Part shown: positions 26,253-35,484 of the stretch, in pieces
How the letters are laid out: each line of letters opens with the position of its first letter
Numbering within the stretch: the first letter of the stretch is position 1
Assembly: GCA_024207135.1 (NCBI GenBank)
Contig: CP042428.1
Coordinates: 4,491,955-4,555,954, forward strand
Length of the DNA stretch: 64,000 nucleotides
DNA from: Arthrobacter sp. C2
GTDB lineage: Bacteria; Actinomycetota; Actinomycetes; Actinomycetales; Micrococcaceae
Direction of reading: 5' to 3'
Made by a program: the position numbers and the translations under genes
Notes under the pieces: model-generated
The model's input: the letters and a program-made list of their open reading frames with translations, nothing else
Database searches by the model: none
Told to the model about the DNA's origin: nothing

Positions 26253-26381
26253 CACGATCCTTCGCCTCGCACCAGCAGCTGGCGGACCGTTTCCTGCAAT
26301 CGGGATGGGGCCTACACTTGCTGCATCAAACGGCCGGCGCATAGGTGGCCGGTGAATCCAACGAGTGGGAAGAAGCGCGTC

Positions 26382-26975
26382 ATGGGTGAGCTGCACGTGA
26401 ACATGCACATCACAATGGACGGAGTGATCCAGGCCAACGGCGGTCCAAGCGAGCAGGACGGGGGATTCGAGTACCCGGGATGGGAAACTCCCTACCGGAC
26501 GGCCGAGGCCGGTGCACGGATCATCGCCGACGTTCAGGAATCCGATGCCCTGTTGCTGGGCCGGATCACCTATGAGCTATTTGCCAGTTATTGGCCGGGG
26601 AAGACGGATCCGATCGGGGCGGCCTTCGATTCGGTGCCCAAGTACCTGGCTTCCCGCGGCACCCCGGAGCTCACGTGGGCGAACACCACCCAGCTCGTGG
26701 ATGCCGCCGCAGCACTGCCGGCCCTGCTGGCGGCCCACCGGCAGATCCATACCTGGGGAAGCGCGGACCTGTTGCAGTCGCTGTTCAAGGCGAGACTGGT
26801 GGACCAGCTGAACCTGTGGGTGTATCCGGTGGTACTGGGCACGGGAAAGAAGCTTTTCCCCAACGGGGTGGAAGCCAGCCGCTTCAAGATGGTCGAAGCA
26901 CCGCGAAGCTTTGGCACGGGGGTCATGGCGGTGCGATACCGGTGCCTGAAGGAACCTCCGGTGACCGCCACCTAG
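26382..26975 (+). CDS. Second dihydrofolate-reductase-like (RibD C-terminal) protein
   Basis: A 197-residue paralogue-type protein of the DHFR-like superfamily: LHVNMHITMDGVIQANGGPS at the start, LLGRITYELFASYWP, then QIHTWGSADLLQSLFKARLV and LNLWVYPVVLGTGKKLFPNG. It belongs to a different subfamily from the one at 24980 but flanks the same TetR gene, 130 bp downstream on the same strand. ATG 26382 fits the usual N-terminus; an in-frame GTG at 26352 would add ten residues. Probably a flavin- or NADPH-linked reductase; substrate unknown. Confidence 0.88.
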   Translation: MGELHVNMHITMDGVIQANGGPSEQDGGFEYPGWETPYRTAEAGARIIADVQESDALLLGRITYELFASYWPGKTDPIGAAFDSVPKYLASRGTPELTWANTTQLVDAAAALPALLAAHRQIHTWGSADLLQSLFKARLVDQLNLWVYPVVLGTGKKLFPNGVEASRFKMVEAPRSFGTGVMAVRYRCLKEPPVTAT

Positions 26976-27031
26976 CTCCCGCCCGGGGATCTTCGCAGGG
27001 AGTCGGCGGGCCCGTGCCTCCGGTTGCGGCC

Positions 27032-27037
27032 TAGGAT
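27032..27037 (+). promoter_or_regulatory. -10 box of leaderless moeA operon
   Basis: TAGGAT lies seven bases before ATG 27045 and decides between three in-frame ATGs in favour of 27045. Confidence 0.6.
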
Positions 27038-27044
27038 GGATGCC

Positions 27045-28301
27045 ATGACCTCACCCTTCCGCCGCACTGTCGCCGAGCACCGGGCAGGCATCAAGGATCT
27101 TGTCGACAAGGCCCTCGGTGACCCGGGCACCGAGACCCTTGGCCTGGACCGTGCCCTGGGCCGGACGTTGGCCGCACCGGTCACGGCCCCGCGCTCGTTG
27201 CCGCCCTGGGACAACTCGCAGATGGACGGGTACGCGGCGAACACCGCGGACCTCGGCCCCGAGCCGCTGCGCGTGGTGGCACCCATTGCCGCAGGCATCG
27301 CGGCACCGGCGCTGGAACCCGGCACCGCGGCGCCCATCATGACAGGTGCCCCCGTCCCGGCCGGAGCCAACACCGTAATCCCCATCGAGGCGGCCGAACC
27401 CGACAGGTTCCCCGGCGAAGCCGAGACCGCCTCCGGCTTCCGCGTCCGGTTGCCGGCCATCGCCGAGCCCGGCAGCTACATCCGCACCACCGGCAGCGAC
27501 ATCGCCGCCGGGGACCCGGTGCTCGCCGCCGGCACCCGGCTGGGGCCCACCTCCCTGGGGCTGCTCGCGGGCCTGGGCATCGGCGAGGTGGCGGTGCTCC
27601 GGCGCCCGGCGGTGCTGCTGCTGTCCACCGGGGATGAACTGGTGGCACCGGGCGGGGACCTTGCCCCCGGGCAGATCCACGACGCCAACACCACGATGCT
27701 GGCCGCCGCACTGGAATCCGCCGGATGCGCCGTGACCACCGTGGGGGTGCTTGACGATTCCCCCGAAAGCTTCATTGCCTCGTTGGGCCAGGCGCTGGAA
27801 GCCGGCGAGCGCGCCTACCGGTTGGTGCTCAGCAGCGGGGGGATCTCCCAGGGCGCCTTTGACGTGGTCAAGGAAGTGCTCATCAACCACGGCATCGAAT
27901 TCGGTTCGGTGGCCATGCAACCGGGAGGGCCCCAGGGAGCGGGGATCCTGGCGTTGCCCGGGCACGCCCCTGTGGCATTCATTGCGTTCCCCGGCAACCC
28001 GGTCAGCGCGTATGTCAGCTACGAGATGTTCCTGCGCCCCGCGCTCGCCGAGATCCTGGGGCTGCCCGCGCGCCTGCAACTGCTGGCCACGCTCACCGAA
28101 GACGTGGCCTCGATGCCCAACAAGCTTCAGGTCCGCCGCGGCAGTTATGCCGGGGGCGTCTTCACCCCGTTGGGCGGGGCCTCCTCGCACCTGCTTGCCG
28201 CTTTGGCCGGCAGCAACTCGTTCATCCTCATCGACGAGGACACCACCGTCCTGCCCGCCGGAAGCCCGGTGCAGGTATTGATCATTGGAGATGGCTCATG
28301 A
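27045..28301 (+). CDS. moeA: Molybdopterin molybdenumtransferase MoeA
   Basis: A 418-residue enzyme that inserts molybdate into adenylated molybdopterin. Characteristic segments: [71 protein letters not shown] and [23 protein letters not shown] 27045 is chosen for its leaderless -10 box. First gene of moeA-moaC-mog-moaE; it overlaps moaC by ATGA. Confidence 0.95.
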   Translation: MTSPFRRTVAEHRAGIKDLVDKALGDPGTETLGLDRALGRTLAAPVTAPRSLPPWDNSQMDGYAANTADLGPEPLRVVAPIAAGIAAPALEPGTAAPIMTGAPVPAGANTVIPIEAAEPDRFPGEAETASGFRVRLPAIAEPGSYIRTTGSDIAAGDPVLAAGTRLGPTSLGLLAGLGIGEVAVLRRPAVLLLSTGDELVAPGGDLAPGQIHDANTTMLAAALESAGCAVTTVGVLDDSPESFIASLGQALEAGERAYRLVLSSGGISQGAFDVVKEVLINHGIEFGSVAMQPGGPQGAGILALPGHAPVAFIAFPGNPVSAYVSYEMFLRPALAEILGLPARLQLLATLTEDVASMPNKLQVRRGSYAGGVFTPLGGASSHLLAALAGSNSFILIDEDTTVLPAGSPVQVLIIGDGS

Positions 28302-28846
28302 GCCCCGACACCACACCGGCACCCGGTTCCGAACCGGCCAAGCTCTCGCACGTGCGCGCAGACGGCAGCGCCCACATGGTCGATGTCAGCGAGAAGGCCG
28401 AAACCAGCCGCCAGGCCACCGCCGAGGCCTATGTGCACACCACCGAGGAGGTCATGGCGCTGGTCGCTTCCTCGGGGATGCCCAAGGGCGACGCGCTCGC
28501 CGTGGCCCGCATCGCCGGCATCATGGGGGCCAAGAAGACCTCCGAGCTGATCCCGCTGTGCCACCCGCTGCCGATCTCCAAGGTCGTCGTCGACTTCGAG
28601 CTCGACGCCGTGGACCGCGTGCGCATCCTGGCCACCGTGAAGACCCGCGGGGTCACCGGGGTGGAAATGGAGGCGCTGACCGCCGTGTCCACCGCCGCCC
28701 TGGCCTTGTATGACATGATCAAGGCCGTCGACAAGCACGCAAGCATCACCGACATGCGGGTGCTGTCCAAGTCCGGCGGCAAGTCCGGTTCCTGGGACAT
28801 CTCCCCGCAACTGCAAGAAAACCCCGAAGGAGAAATACGCGCATGA
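28298..28846 (+). CDS. moaC: Cyclic pyranopterin monophosphate synthase MoaC
   Basis: A 182-residue enzyme that completes the MoaA reaction by forming cyclic pyranopterin monophosphate. Active-site segments visible: [34 protein letters not shown] and [25 protein letters not shown]. An N-terminal extension of about 15 residues is Pro/Thr-rich. It overlaps moeA (ATGA) and the mog start. Confidence 0.96.
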   Translation: MSPDTTPAPGSEPAKLSHVRADGSAHMVDVSEKAETSRQATAEAYVHTTEEVMALVASSGMPKGDALAVARIAGIMGAKKTSELIPLCHPLPISKVVVDFELDAVDRVRILATVKTRGVTGVEMEALTAVSTAALALYDMIKAVDKHASITDMRVLSKSGGKSGSWDISPQLQENPEGEIRA

Positions 28847-29346
28847 GCGCCTGTGAACCACTGGGAGCCCCTCGCAAGGCTGCCATCTTGATCTCGTCCA
28901 CCCGTGCCGCACTGGGCATCTACGAGGATGCCAGCGCCCCGGTCATCGCCGACTGGCTGCAGGAACAGAACTTCGACGTCATCCCCGCGGTCATCGTGCC
29001 CGACGGCCCGGCCGTGGGTGCAGCGCTGCAGGGCCTGCTGCTGGCCAAGCCCAGCGTCATCATCACCTCCGGCGGCACCGGGCTGAGCGCCGACGACGTG
29101 ACCCCGGAACAGACCGAGCCGCTGCTGGACCGCACCGTGCCCGGGATCATGGAGGCGCTGCGCGCCGCCGGGCTGCAGAAGACCCCGATGGCTTCGCTCA
29201 GCCGCGGGCATGCGGGCATCGCGGGGGAGACCTTCATCGTCAACCTGCCCGGATCCCCGTCCGGGGTCATGGACGGGCTCTCCGTGCTCGCCCCGGTCCT
29301 GACCCACATCTGCGACCAGCTCGAGGGAAGCCATGCCCACCACTAG
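28843..29346 (+). CDS. mog: Molybdopterin adenylyltransferase Mog/MoaB
   Basis: A 167-residue MoCF-fold protein that adenylates molybdopterin ahead of MoeA. The signature is [19 protein letters not shown], with GGTG at the substrate site, followed by [14 protein letters not shown] and [21 protein letters not shown] precedes the start. It overlaps moaE by 14 nt. MogA and MoaB share this fold; I use mog without a firm choice between them. Confidence 0.93.
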   Translation: MSACEPLGAPRKAAILISSTRAALGIYEDASAPVIADWLQEQNFDVIPAVIVPDGPAVGAALQGLLLAKPSVIITSGGTGLSADDVTPEQTEPLLDRTVPGIMEALRAAGLQKTPMASLSRGHAGIAGETFIVNLPGSPSGVMDGLSVLAPVLTHICDQLEGSHAHH

Positions 29347-29782
29347 CAGCACCCCGGTTCCCGGCGAAGTCGTCTTCGCCGGGATCAGCGACACCCCGAT
29401 CGACTCGGCCACCGCCTGGGACGCGGTGGAATCCGCGCACACCGGGGCGGTGGTGAACTTCGGCGGGATCGTGCGCAACCACGACTCCGGGCGCGAGGTG
29501 CTGCGGCTGACCTACAGCGCGCACCCCAGCGCCCCGGCGCGCATGGCAGAACTGGTGGCCGAAGTCGCAGCCCGTCACCCCGGCACCCGGCTCTGGGCCG
29601 CGCACCGCGTCGGCGAGCTGCACATCGGCGACTCGGCACTGGTGGCCGCGGCGGCCTCGGCCCACCGCGGCGAAGCATTCGAGGCCTGCCGCGACCTGGT
29701 GGAAACCGTCAAGGCCCACGTGCCGGTGTGGAAAGAACAGTTCTTCGCCGACGGCGAGGTCGAATGGGTGGGCAGCGCCTAA
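29333..29782 (+). CDS. moaE: Molybdopterin synthase large subunit MoaE
   Basis: A 149-residue catalytic subunit that transfers sulfur from MoaD to precursor Z. Conserved: VVNFGGIVRNHDSGREVLRL, AAHRVGELHIGDSALVAAA and the active-site Lys region VKAHVPVWKEQFF. Its small subunit MoaD is encoded about 13 kb upstream on the other strand. It ends the operon; no clear terminator follows. Confidence 0.95.
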   Translation: MPTTSSTPVPGEVVFAGISDTPIDSATAWDAVESAHTGAVVNFGGIVRNHDSGREVLRLTYSAHPSAPARMAELVAEVAARHPGTRLWAAHRVGELHIGDSALVAAAASAHRGEAFEACRDLVETVKAHVPVWKEQFFADGEVEWVGSA

Positions 29783-29956
29783 GCCTTGCGGGCCGGCAAG
29801 CAGCTTGGCCACCGGCAAAAGCGATCCAACATATCGCCCGGCATCGGTACCCGCCTGCCGCCTGCCCCCTGACACGCCCGGAGCGTTCCTGGAATGCGCG
29901 GGTGGTGAAGACGATTCCCAGGAAGGGCGCGTTGTGTGGTGCGTCCAGTGCACCCG

Positions 29957-29962
29957 TATCCT
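29957..29962 (+). promoter_or_regulatory. -10 box of leaderless small gene
   Basis: TATCCT six bases before ATG 29969. Confidence 0.55.
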
Positions 29963-29968
29963 GAGTAG

Positions 29969-30211
29969 ATGACCAATGCACCAGAAATTGCCCAGTGGAT
30001 CCTTGATGCGATCCACGAAGAGAAGACCGTCCACCAGGAAGCCCTCGTGCCACGCATTGCGGAGGCCTTCGGCGACGAGTGGGTCTACACCCACGAAAAC
30101 GGGCACCCGGCCATCAACCGCGACGTCCTGAAGTCCTTGCGCAAATTGCGTGATGCCTCGGTGGGCTGGAACCGCGAGGATCGCTGCTGGTACGTCATCG
30201 ACGCCAGCTAG
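29969..30211 (+). CDS. Small conserved protein, DUF6953-like
   Basis: An 80-residue soluble protein resembling a small family known mostly as hypothetical (DUF6953). Conserved-looking segments: QWILDAIHEEKTVHQEALVP, FGDEWVYTHENGHPAI and WNREDRCWYV, which look like a winged-helix fold. It has its own leaderless promoter and a terminator. The family assignment is from memory and moderate. Confidence 0.65.
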   Translation: MTNAPEIAQWILDAIHEEKTVHQEALVPRIAEAFGDEWVYTHENGHPAINRDVLKSLRKLRDASVGWNREDRCWYVIDAS

Positions 30212-30223
30212 AACCACCGATGG

Positions 30224-30256
30224 GCCGCCGGAAGCACTGTATTCCGGCGGCTTTTT
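30224..30256 (+). terminator. Rho-independent terminator
   Basis: GCCGCCGGAA and TTCCGGCGGC form a 10-bp stem with an 8-nt loop, followed by five Ts. Confidence 0.9.
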
Positions 30257-30392
30257 GCTGCCCACGTTGTTCCCCTAAATTCGAGGTGGTGGCACGTAGC
30301 AGCGCTGACGCGCACGTGCCAATACAAGGTAATCGTGCCCGGTATTTTCGTCAGCCGAGAGGCCGCCCACTAGATGATGTAACCGATCGGTG

Positions 30393-30409
30393 TCATAATA
30401 GTATTATGA
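30393..30409. promoter_or_regulatory. 17-bp perfect palindrome overlapping -10 box and start codon
   Basis: TCATAATA-G-TATTATGA is a perfect palindrome. It contains CATAAT (30394-30399), a -10 box six bases before the ATG at 30406, and the ATG itself. Binding would block transcription of the leaderless mRNA; the HTH protein it encodes is the natural candidate. Confidence 0.8.
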
Positions 30410-31002
30410 GCATGAATAGTTTTGCGGCAGATGCCCTGGGTGGCAAGATTCGCGATCGACGCAAGTTGCTCGGGTACACGCAGCAGGCACTGGCAGATGC
30501 CATTGGTGCGTCCCGTAAATTCATCGTCGAGCTGGAAGCAGGGAAAGACAACGCTTCGCTCGGGCTCACCCTCCGCGCCATGGGGGAGCTTGGCTTCGAC
30601 GCACCAGGAACCACATCGAAGGATACTCAGGGGGAAGGGTTCGCACAGGAGTTTGAGAAGACGCTTGAAGAGGGAGACCATGAATTCGCTTTACGCCTGA
30701 TCGGCGAGTACGCCAGCGCTTCGATCAAGGCGCAGCGTGCCCTCATCTTCACAGCTCCATGCATCAAGGACCCGGAGTATCTGACCGCGCTCGGTGCCAT
30801 CACCCGTTGGCTTTCCCGAAAGACTGGAACCCCATCACCAGGGTGGACGCGTAGTATCCGACCTTCAAGGGACCCCGTTTTCTTGTCCGAAAAGCTATAT
30901 CCGGTGGGCGACCGAATGAAGGACCTGATTCGGAGGGAAACGCCACCAGAAATGGAAGCCCTGAACGTCTGGATCCGTGAAAGGGATCTGGTTACCGCAT
31001 GA
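30406..31002 (+). CDS. XRE-type HTH protein, probable antitoxin
   Basis: A 198-residue protein. The N-terminal HTH (about residues 9-70) reads LGGKIRDRRKLLGYTQQALA, then AIGASRKFIVELEAGK. The C-terminal half (about 95-198) is a separate helical domain with YLTALGAITRWLSRKTGTPSPGW and LIRRETPPEMEALNVWIRER. HTH proteins with such a tail commonly precede nucleotidyltransferase-fold genes. The stop overlaps the next start (ATGA). Lower GC than the neighbours suggests acquisition. It is leaderless and likely autoregulated through the palindrome. Confidence 0.85.
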   Translation: MSMNSFAADALGGKIRDRRKLLGYTQQALADAIGASRKFIVELEAGKDNASLGLTLRAMGELGFDAPGTTSKDTQGEGFAQEFEKTLEEGDHEFALRLIGEYASASIKAQRALIFTAPCIKDPEYLTALGAITRWLSRKTGTPSPGWTRSIRPSRDPVFLSEKLYPVGDRMKDLIRRETPPEMEALNVWIRERDLVTA

Positions 31003-31553
31003 GTTCGGGAAGCTTTCGGCGTGAGGATATCGTCAGGCTCCTGGCGGATTTAGAAGTACGATTGAATGCCCGCGGCGTAGCGTTGAACATCCAAATTGTC
31101 GGTGGAGCTGCTTTGCTGCTTCATGGGCTGATCGAGCGGGCCACTGGGGATATAGACGCGCGTTACGCGAGCGCGGCTGCAGTTGAGCAAGTGGCTCGGG
31201 AGATGGCCGTCGAGTATTCGTTGCCCCCGGATTGGATCAATTCCCGAGCCATGGCCTTTCTCCCGGAGAACGCGACATGGATGGCTGGACCGGAAGGCAC
31301 CTCCGCGGCCATTCAGCTGGCAGACCTCCCAACGCTAGCCGCAATGAAGGTAGTGGCGGAACGGCCGAAGGACATTGCTGATCTGGGCCACATCATTAAT
31401 GCGCTGGGCATTCAGGAACCCGATCGGCTAGTTGACTTTGCCTACGAAAAGTTCGGTGAGGAGTCCATGACACTGACGCAGGGCCGCGACAACTATGAGA
31501 TCGTTGCTGAAGAAGCGTTGAAGGCGGCCGAGGCATTCCGCAAGAAGAAATAG
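30999..31553 (+). CDS. Nucleotidyltransferase-fold protein (DUF6036-like), probable toxin
   Basis: A 184-residue protein with the minimal nucleotidyltransferase pattern: NIQIVGGAALLLHGLIERATGD (GG-A-L helix, then the metal motif in TGDIDARYA), a middle WMAGPEGTSAAIQLADL and KPKD-like RPKDIADLGHIINALGI typical of AbiEii/DUF6036 enzymes. It ends in a basic tail RKKK. Such enzymes act as toxins by adding nucleotides to tRNA or other targets. It overlaps the HTH gene by four bases, so the pair is one unit. Target unknown. Confidence 0.82.
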   Translation: MSSGSFRREDIVRLLADLEVRLNARGVALNIQIVGGAALLLHGLIERATGDIDARYASAAAVEQVAREMAVEYSLPPDWINSRAMAFLPENATWMAGPEGTSAAIQLADLPTLAAMKVVAERPKDIADLGHIINALGIQEPDRLVDFAYEKFGEESMTLTQGRDNYEIVAEEALKAAEAFRKKK

Positions 31554-31946
31554 CCTAGTTCTTCTGGCTATATTTCGTTCTCGTTTGCGGTGCAGATTAT
31601 CAGTGGAATGTCGCCCTGAATGGAAATGGTGAACCTCTCGGATCTCGGGGAGAGTGAAATGTGATTGGATTATTCCGAACACAAGGCCTCACCGCCGGCG
31701 GCACCATTCCACACTCTGCTGCACACCTCACCGAAATGGTTCAGACGCACGTGCACCCCAATCAAGCTTTGGCCGAACACATCGAGCTTGAGCGAAATCC
31801 TTCCAGGGATGAACCCGTAGTCATGTCCAGCGGGGCTGAATCGTGCGCTGCGATGTCCATCCAGCCGCCATCGTGAAAGTAAGGCATCCCACCATGCCGA
31901 CTGGATAGGAAGCTGTCACCGACGCGGAGCCAACGAAAATTCCCGA
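31554..31946. other. Gene-free stretch before dapB
   Basis: About 390 bp with lower GC at its left end and no supported gene. It likely marks the junction between the acquired toxin-antitoxin region and the core dapB locus. Confidence 0.45.
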
Positions 31947-31952
31947 TAGGCT
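31947..31952 (+). promoter_or_regulatory. -10 box of leaderless dapB
   Basis: TAGGCT lies seven bases before ATG 31960. ATAGG and CCTAT around it also form a short inverted repeat. Confidence 0.6.
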
Positions 31953-31959
31953 TGAACCT

Positions 31960-32718
31960 ATGAGTGCACCACTGAAAGTCGCCGTAATTGGCGCAGCGGG
32001 ACGAATGGGAGCCGAGGCCGTCAAGGCCGTCAATGCGGCCACGGACATGGAACTGGTGGCCGCGCTGGGCCGCGGGGATTCCCTGGAAATCCTGTTGGAA
32101 GCCGGGGCCACCCACGTGGTGGACCTGTCCGTCCCGGCAAGCACCGAGGCCAACGTGCGCTTCGCCGTCGAACAGGGCATCCACGCGGTCGTCGGCACCA
32201 CCGGATGGGACGACGTCAAGCGCGAATCCCTCACCTCGCTGCTGGCCGACCACCCCGAAACCGGTGTGCTCATCGCCCCGAACTTCGCCCTGGGCTCGGT
32301 GCTGGCTTCGGCCTTCGCCGCCACCGCGGCACGCTACTTCGAATCGGTGGAAATCATCGAACTGCACCACCCCAACAAGGTCGATGCCCCTTCGGGAACC
32401 GCCGTGCGCACTGCCGAGCTGATTGCCGCAGAGCGCGCAGCAGCCGGCGTGCCGGTGAGCCCGGATGCCACCGAAACCCAGCTCGACGGAGCCCGCGGCG
32501 CGGTGGTTGACGGGATCCACGTGCACTCGGTGCGCCTGCGCGGCCTGGTCGCCCACCAGGAGGTCCTGCTGGGAGGGGAAGGCGAGCAGCTCACGCTGCG
32601 CCACGACTCCTACGACCGCGCCTCCTTCATGCCCGGCGTGCTGCTGGGCCTGCGCACCGTGGCCTCGCGTCCGGGGCTCACCTACGGCCTTGACGGCTAC
32701 CTCGAGTTGGGACGCTAA
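31960..32718 (+). CDS. dapB: 4-hydroxy-tetrahydrodipicolinate reductase
   Basis: A 252-residue NAD(P)H-dependent enzyme, second dedicated step of diaminopimelate/lysine synthesis. Cofactor loop: VAVIGAAGRMGAEAVKAV. Substrate and catalytic region: ESVEIIELHHPNKVDAPSGT (conserved HH and K, then SGTA). The C-terminal VHSVRLRGLVAHQEVLLGG is typical. The start is fixed by the leaderless -10 box. In related genomes it follows the M16 peptidase; here about 20 kb intervenes. Confidence 0.97.
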   Translation: MSAPLKVAVIGAAGRMGAEAVKAVNAATDMELVAALGRGDSLEILLEAGATHVVDLSVPASTEANVRFAVEQGIHAVVGTTGWDDVKRESLTSLLADHPETGVLIAPNFALGSVLASAFAATAARYFESVEIIELHHPNKVDAPSGTAVRTAELIAAERAAAGVPVSPDATETQLDGARGAVVDGIHVHSVRLRGLVAHQEVLLGGEGEQLTLRHDSYDRASFMPGVLLGLRTVASRPGLTYGLDGYLELGR

Positions 32719-32724
32719 GCGCGC

Positions 32725-33174
32725 ATGAAAACAAAGTTCTGGGTCGGCGCCATCCTGCTGCTCTTCGTGTTCTACCTGGTCGCCGCCTTCGGTTCGGCGG
32801 TCCGCTTCATCACCGCCGAGGAGCCGATCGCCAAGGTCATCGGCGTTGCCGCCCTGGTAATCCCGCTGGTCGGGGTGTGGATCCTGATCCGCGAGGTGCT
32901 CTTCGGTTCACGCACCCAAAAGATGGCCTCGATCCTGGCCTCCGAGGGCCTGCTGCCCGAGGACAACCTGCCCCGCACGCCCTCGGGTCGCATCGTCAAG
33001 GCCGCGGCCGACGAAGACTTCGTGCAGTACAAGGAAGAGGTCGAGGCAAACCCCGAGTCGTGGAAGTCCTGGCACCGCCTGGCACTGGCCTACGACGCGG
33101 CCGGGGACCGGCGCCGCGCCCGCGAATCCATGCGCAAGGCCATCGATTTGTATCTGGCCGCCGGCAAGCAATAA
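32725..33174 (+). CDS. Membrane-anchored TPR-like protein
   Basis: A 149-residue protein with two N-terminal membrane helices (about residues 7-27 and 37-58) and a cytoplasmic part with one tetratricopeptide-like repeat: WKSWHRLALAYDAAGDRRRA, then SMRKAIDLYLAAGKQ. It follows dapB by six bases and is probably co-transcribed. A gene of this type commonly accompanies dapB in Arthrobacter relatives. Function unknown; the repeat suggests protein-protein contacts. Confidence 0.8.
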   Translation: MKTKFWVGAILLLFVFYLVAAFGSAVRFITAEEPIAKVIGVAALVIPLVGVWILIREVLFGSRTQKMASILASEGLLPEDNLPRTPSGRIVKAAADEDFVQYKEEVEANPESWKSWHRLALAYDAAGDRRRARESMRKAIDLYLAAGKQ

Positions 33175-33193
33175 CAGCCAATGCCTGAATGAT

Positions 33194-33239
33194 GTCCCCT
33201 CGAACGGTTCGCAAGAGCCGCCCGGGGGGGACTTTTTTC
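33194..33239 (+). terminator. Terminator after the dapB operon
   Basis: GTCCCC (33194-33199) pairs with GGGGAC (33227-33232) with further partial pairing inside, followed by six Ts. Confidence 0.7.
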
Positions 33240-33549
33240 TTTGCCGGGGCCCCACGCCATGCACCCGGCCCGGCATCGGAGCGAAAGCGGCGGAACGCAC
33301 GGTGCTTGTCGTTCGGGCAGGGAATTCTTGGGCACGAGGATGCCTGCCTCCCTTTCCTCCATTCCGGGGACCAAACACCTAGACGTGAAGCACATCTTGG
33401 ACTTTGATGGTTCAATGGCCATCCTGCGGAGGGGACGGCGGGGTTCAGGCCCCGTTCATGCCCGGTTCACGCGCGGATGATCAAATCTGTTCGGGCTACA
33501 CACCGTGCGCCACAGCGCCACGGCGAAAACAACGAGCTAGGGGAAATCC
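33240..33549. other. Intergenic region before the secreted nuclease gene
   Basis: 310 bp with no gene. GGGGA lies about 7 nt before the nuclease start; nothing else convincing is seen. Confidence 0.45.
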
Positions 33550-35472
33550 ATGAAGAACCGCGCAACAATTGCGTTGGCCACCGCGACCTTGGCGGCCTCG
33601 ATGGCGATGGGGGCCATGGCTCCGGCCACGGCGGCCGATAACCAGCCAACATCCATCGAGGCAATCCAGGGTACGGGTTCGGCAAGTCCAATGGCCGGAC
33701 AGCAGGTGACGGTTCGCGCCGTGGTCACCGGCGCCTACGCCGAGGGAGGCATCCGCGGCTTCTACGTCCAGACCGCCGGCAGCGGCGCCGAGGTTTCCCC
33801 CGAGGGCAGCTCGGGAATCTTCGTCTTCTCCTCAAGCGGCGTGGCCAAGGTTGCCGTGGGCGACCACGTCCAGGTCACCGGTACGGTCGGCGAATACTTC
33901 GGGCTGACCCAGATCAGTGCCTCGGCCTCCGGGGTCCAGGTTCTCGCCGAACCGGCCGATGCCATCAAGCCGCTGGCCATCGACATTCCCTCCGGGGATG
34001 CGGAGCGCGAGCGCTTCGAATCGATGCTCATCGATCCGCAGGGGCAGTGGACCGTCGCCGACAACTATTCGCTGAACCAGTTCGGCGAAATCACGCTCGC
34101 CCAGGGAACCAGCTCGATCCTGCCCGGGGAGCGCACCCTGCGCCAGGCCACCGATGCGTTCGCCCCGGGCAGCGCCCAGGCCCTGGCCCTGGAAGCCGAG
34201 AACCAGCAGCGCGCGCTGCTGCTTGATGACGGCGCCACGCTGAACTTCCTCGGTGCAAGCTCCAACAAGTCCGTTCCGCTTCCGTACATCTCGGCCGACC
34301 ACCACGTCAGCGTCGGAGCCGAGGCCACCTTCACCGGGCCGGTCATCATGGACTACCGCTACGACCTGTGGCGGCTGCAGCCCCAGGGCCAGGTCATCGG
34401 TGCCGAGGATGCGGACATCCCTGCCGCCTTTGCCCGGGCCAACGAGGCGAAGCCCGCGGATGTCGGCGGCAACGTCAGCGTCGGCAGCTTCAACGTCCTG
34501 AACTACTTCACCACCACCGGGGACCAGCTGTCCGGCTGCACCTACTACGCCGACCGCGCCGGGGCGCCGGTCACCGTGCGCGGCGGGTGCGATGCACGCG
34601 GAGCCGCCAACGAGGAAAACCTCGCACGCCAGCAGGCCAAGATCGTCTCGGCGTTGAACAAGTTCGACGCCGACGTCGTGGTCCTCGAAGAGATCGAGAA
34701 CTCCGCCCGCTTCGGCCTGGACCGCGATCACGCGCTCGCCACCCTGGTGGACGCGCTGAATGAGGCTGCCGGTGAGCAGCAGTGGAAGTACGTGCCGAGC
34801 CCCGCCTCGGTTCCGGCCGACGAGGACGTCATCCGCACCGCCATGATCTACAAGACCGACGCCGTAAAGCCCATCGACGAGTCGGCCATCCTGGACGACG
34901 CGGCCTTCGACAACGCACGCGACCCCCTGGCGCAGGCCTTCCAGCGCGTCGGCGGCAATGCCAACACCCGCTTCCTGGCCGTGGCCAACCACTTCAAGTC
35001 CAAGGGCTCGGACCCGAAGGACGGCTCGGCCAACGCCGACCGCGGTGACGGAGCCGGGGCCTGGAACGCCGCGCGCGTCGAGCAGGCCGAGGCCCTGGTG
35101 AAATTTGCCGAGGGACTGAAGAAGGAACGCAACACCAACAAGGTGCTGCTGGCCGGGGACTTCAACTCCTACTCCGCCGAGGAACCGATCCAGGTCCTGG
35201 CACAGGCCGGATACGTGGACCTCGGGGCCAGCGCTCCCACCCGCAGTTACCTCTTTGACGGCCGCACCGGCTCCCTGGACCATATTTTTGGTTCAAGCGA
35301 GGCGGCGCAGCACGTCACCGGGCAGACCATCTGGAACATCAACGCCACCGAGTCCGTGGCGTACGAATACAGCCGCTACAACTACAACGTGGCCCAGTTG
35401 TTCTCCCCGGACCAGTTCCGCTCCTCGGACCACGATCCGGTGCTCGTGGGGCTGCAGCTGAACAAGAAGTAG
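33550..35472 (+). CDS. Secreted ExeM/NucH-family extracellular nuclease
   Basis: A 640-residue exported protein. A signal peptide spans residues 1-29 (ATLAASMAMGAMAPATAADN). An OB-fold/lamin-like N-terminal region contains TVRAVVTGAYAEGGIRGFYV. The C-terminal endonuclease/exonuclease/phosphatase domain (about 305-638) shows VGSFNVLNYFTTT, VVVLEEIENSARFG, AVANHFKSKGS, LLAGDFNSYSAEE and FRSSDHDPVLVGL, the metal and catalytic residues. It would degrade extracellular DNA for nutrients. No sortase motif or S-layer repeats, so it is probably released. Single gene with its own terminator. Confidence 0.92.
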   Translation: MKNRATIALATATLAASMAMGAMAPATAADNQPTSIEAIQGTGSASPMAGQQVTVRAVVTGAYAEGGIRGFYVQTAGSGAEVSPEGSSGIFVFSSSGVAKVAVGDHVQVTGTVGEYFGLTQISASASGVQVLAEPADAIKPLAIDIPSGDAERERFESMLIDPQGQWTVADNYSLNQFGEITLAQGTSSILPGERTLRQATDAFAPGSAQALALEAENQQRALLLDDGATLNFLGASSNKSVPLPYISADHHVSVGAEATFTGPVIMDYRYDLWRLQPQGQVIGAEDADIPAAFARANEAKPADVGGNVSVGSFNVLNYFTTTGDQLSGCTYYADRAGAPVTVRGGCDARGAANEENLARQQAKIVSALNKFDADVVVLEEIENSARFGLDRDHALATLVDALNEAAGEQQWKYVPSPASVPADEDVIRTAMIYKTDAVKPIDESAILDDAAFDNARDPLAQAFQRVGGNANTRFLAVANHFKSKGSDPKDGSANADRGDGAGAWNAARVEQAEALVKFAEGLKKERNTNKVLLAGDFNSYSAEEPIQVLAQAGYVDLGASAPTRSYLFDGRTGSLDHIFGSSEAAQHVTGQTIWNINATESVAYEYSRYNYNVAQLFSPDQFRSSDHDPVLVGLQLNKK

Positions 35473-35484
35473 CAACCTAAGGTG

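Noticed and set aside
31762..31959. Minus-strand protein-like stretch before dapB
   Set aside because: It is the tail of a shadow frame through dapB; no start, no ribosome site and no recognisable family.
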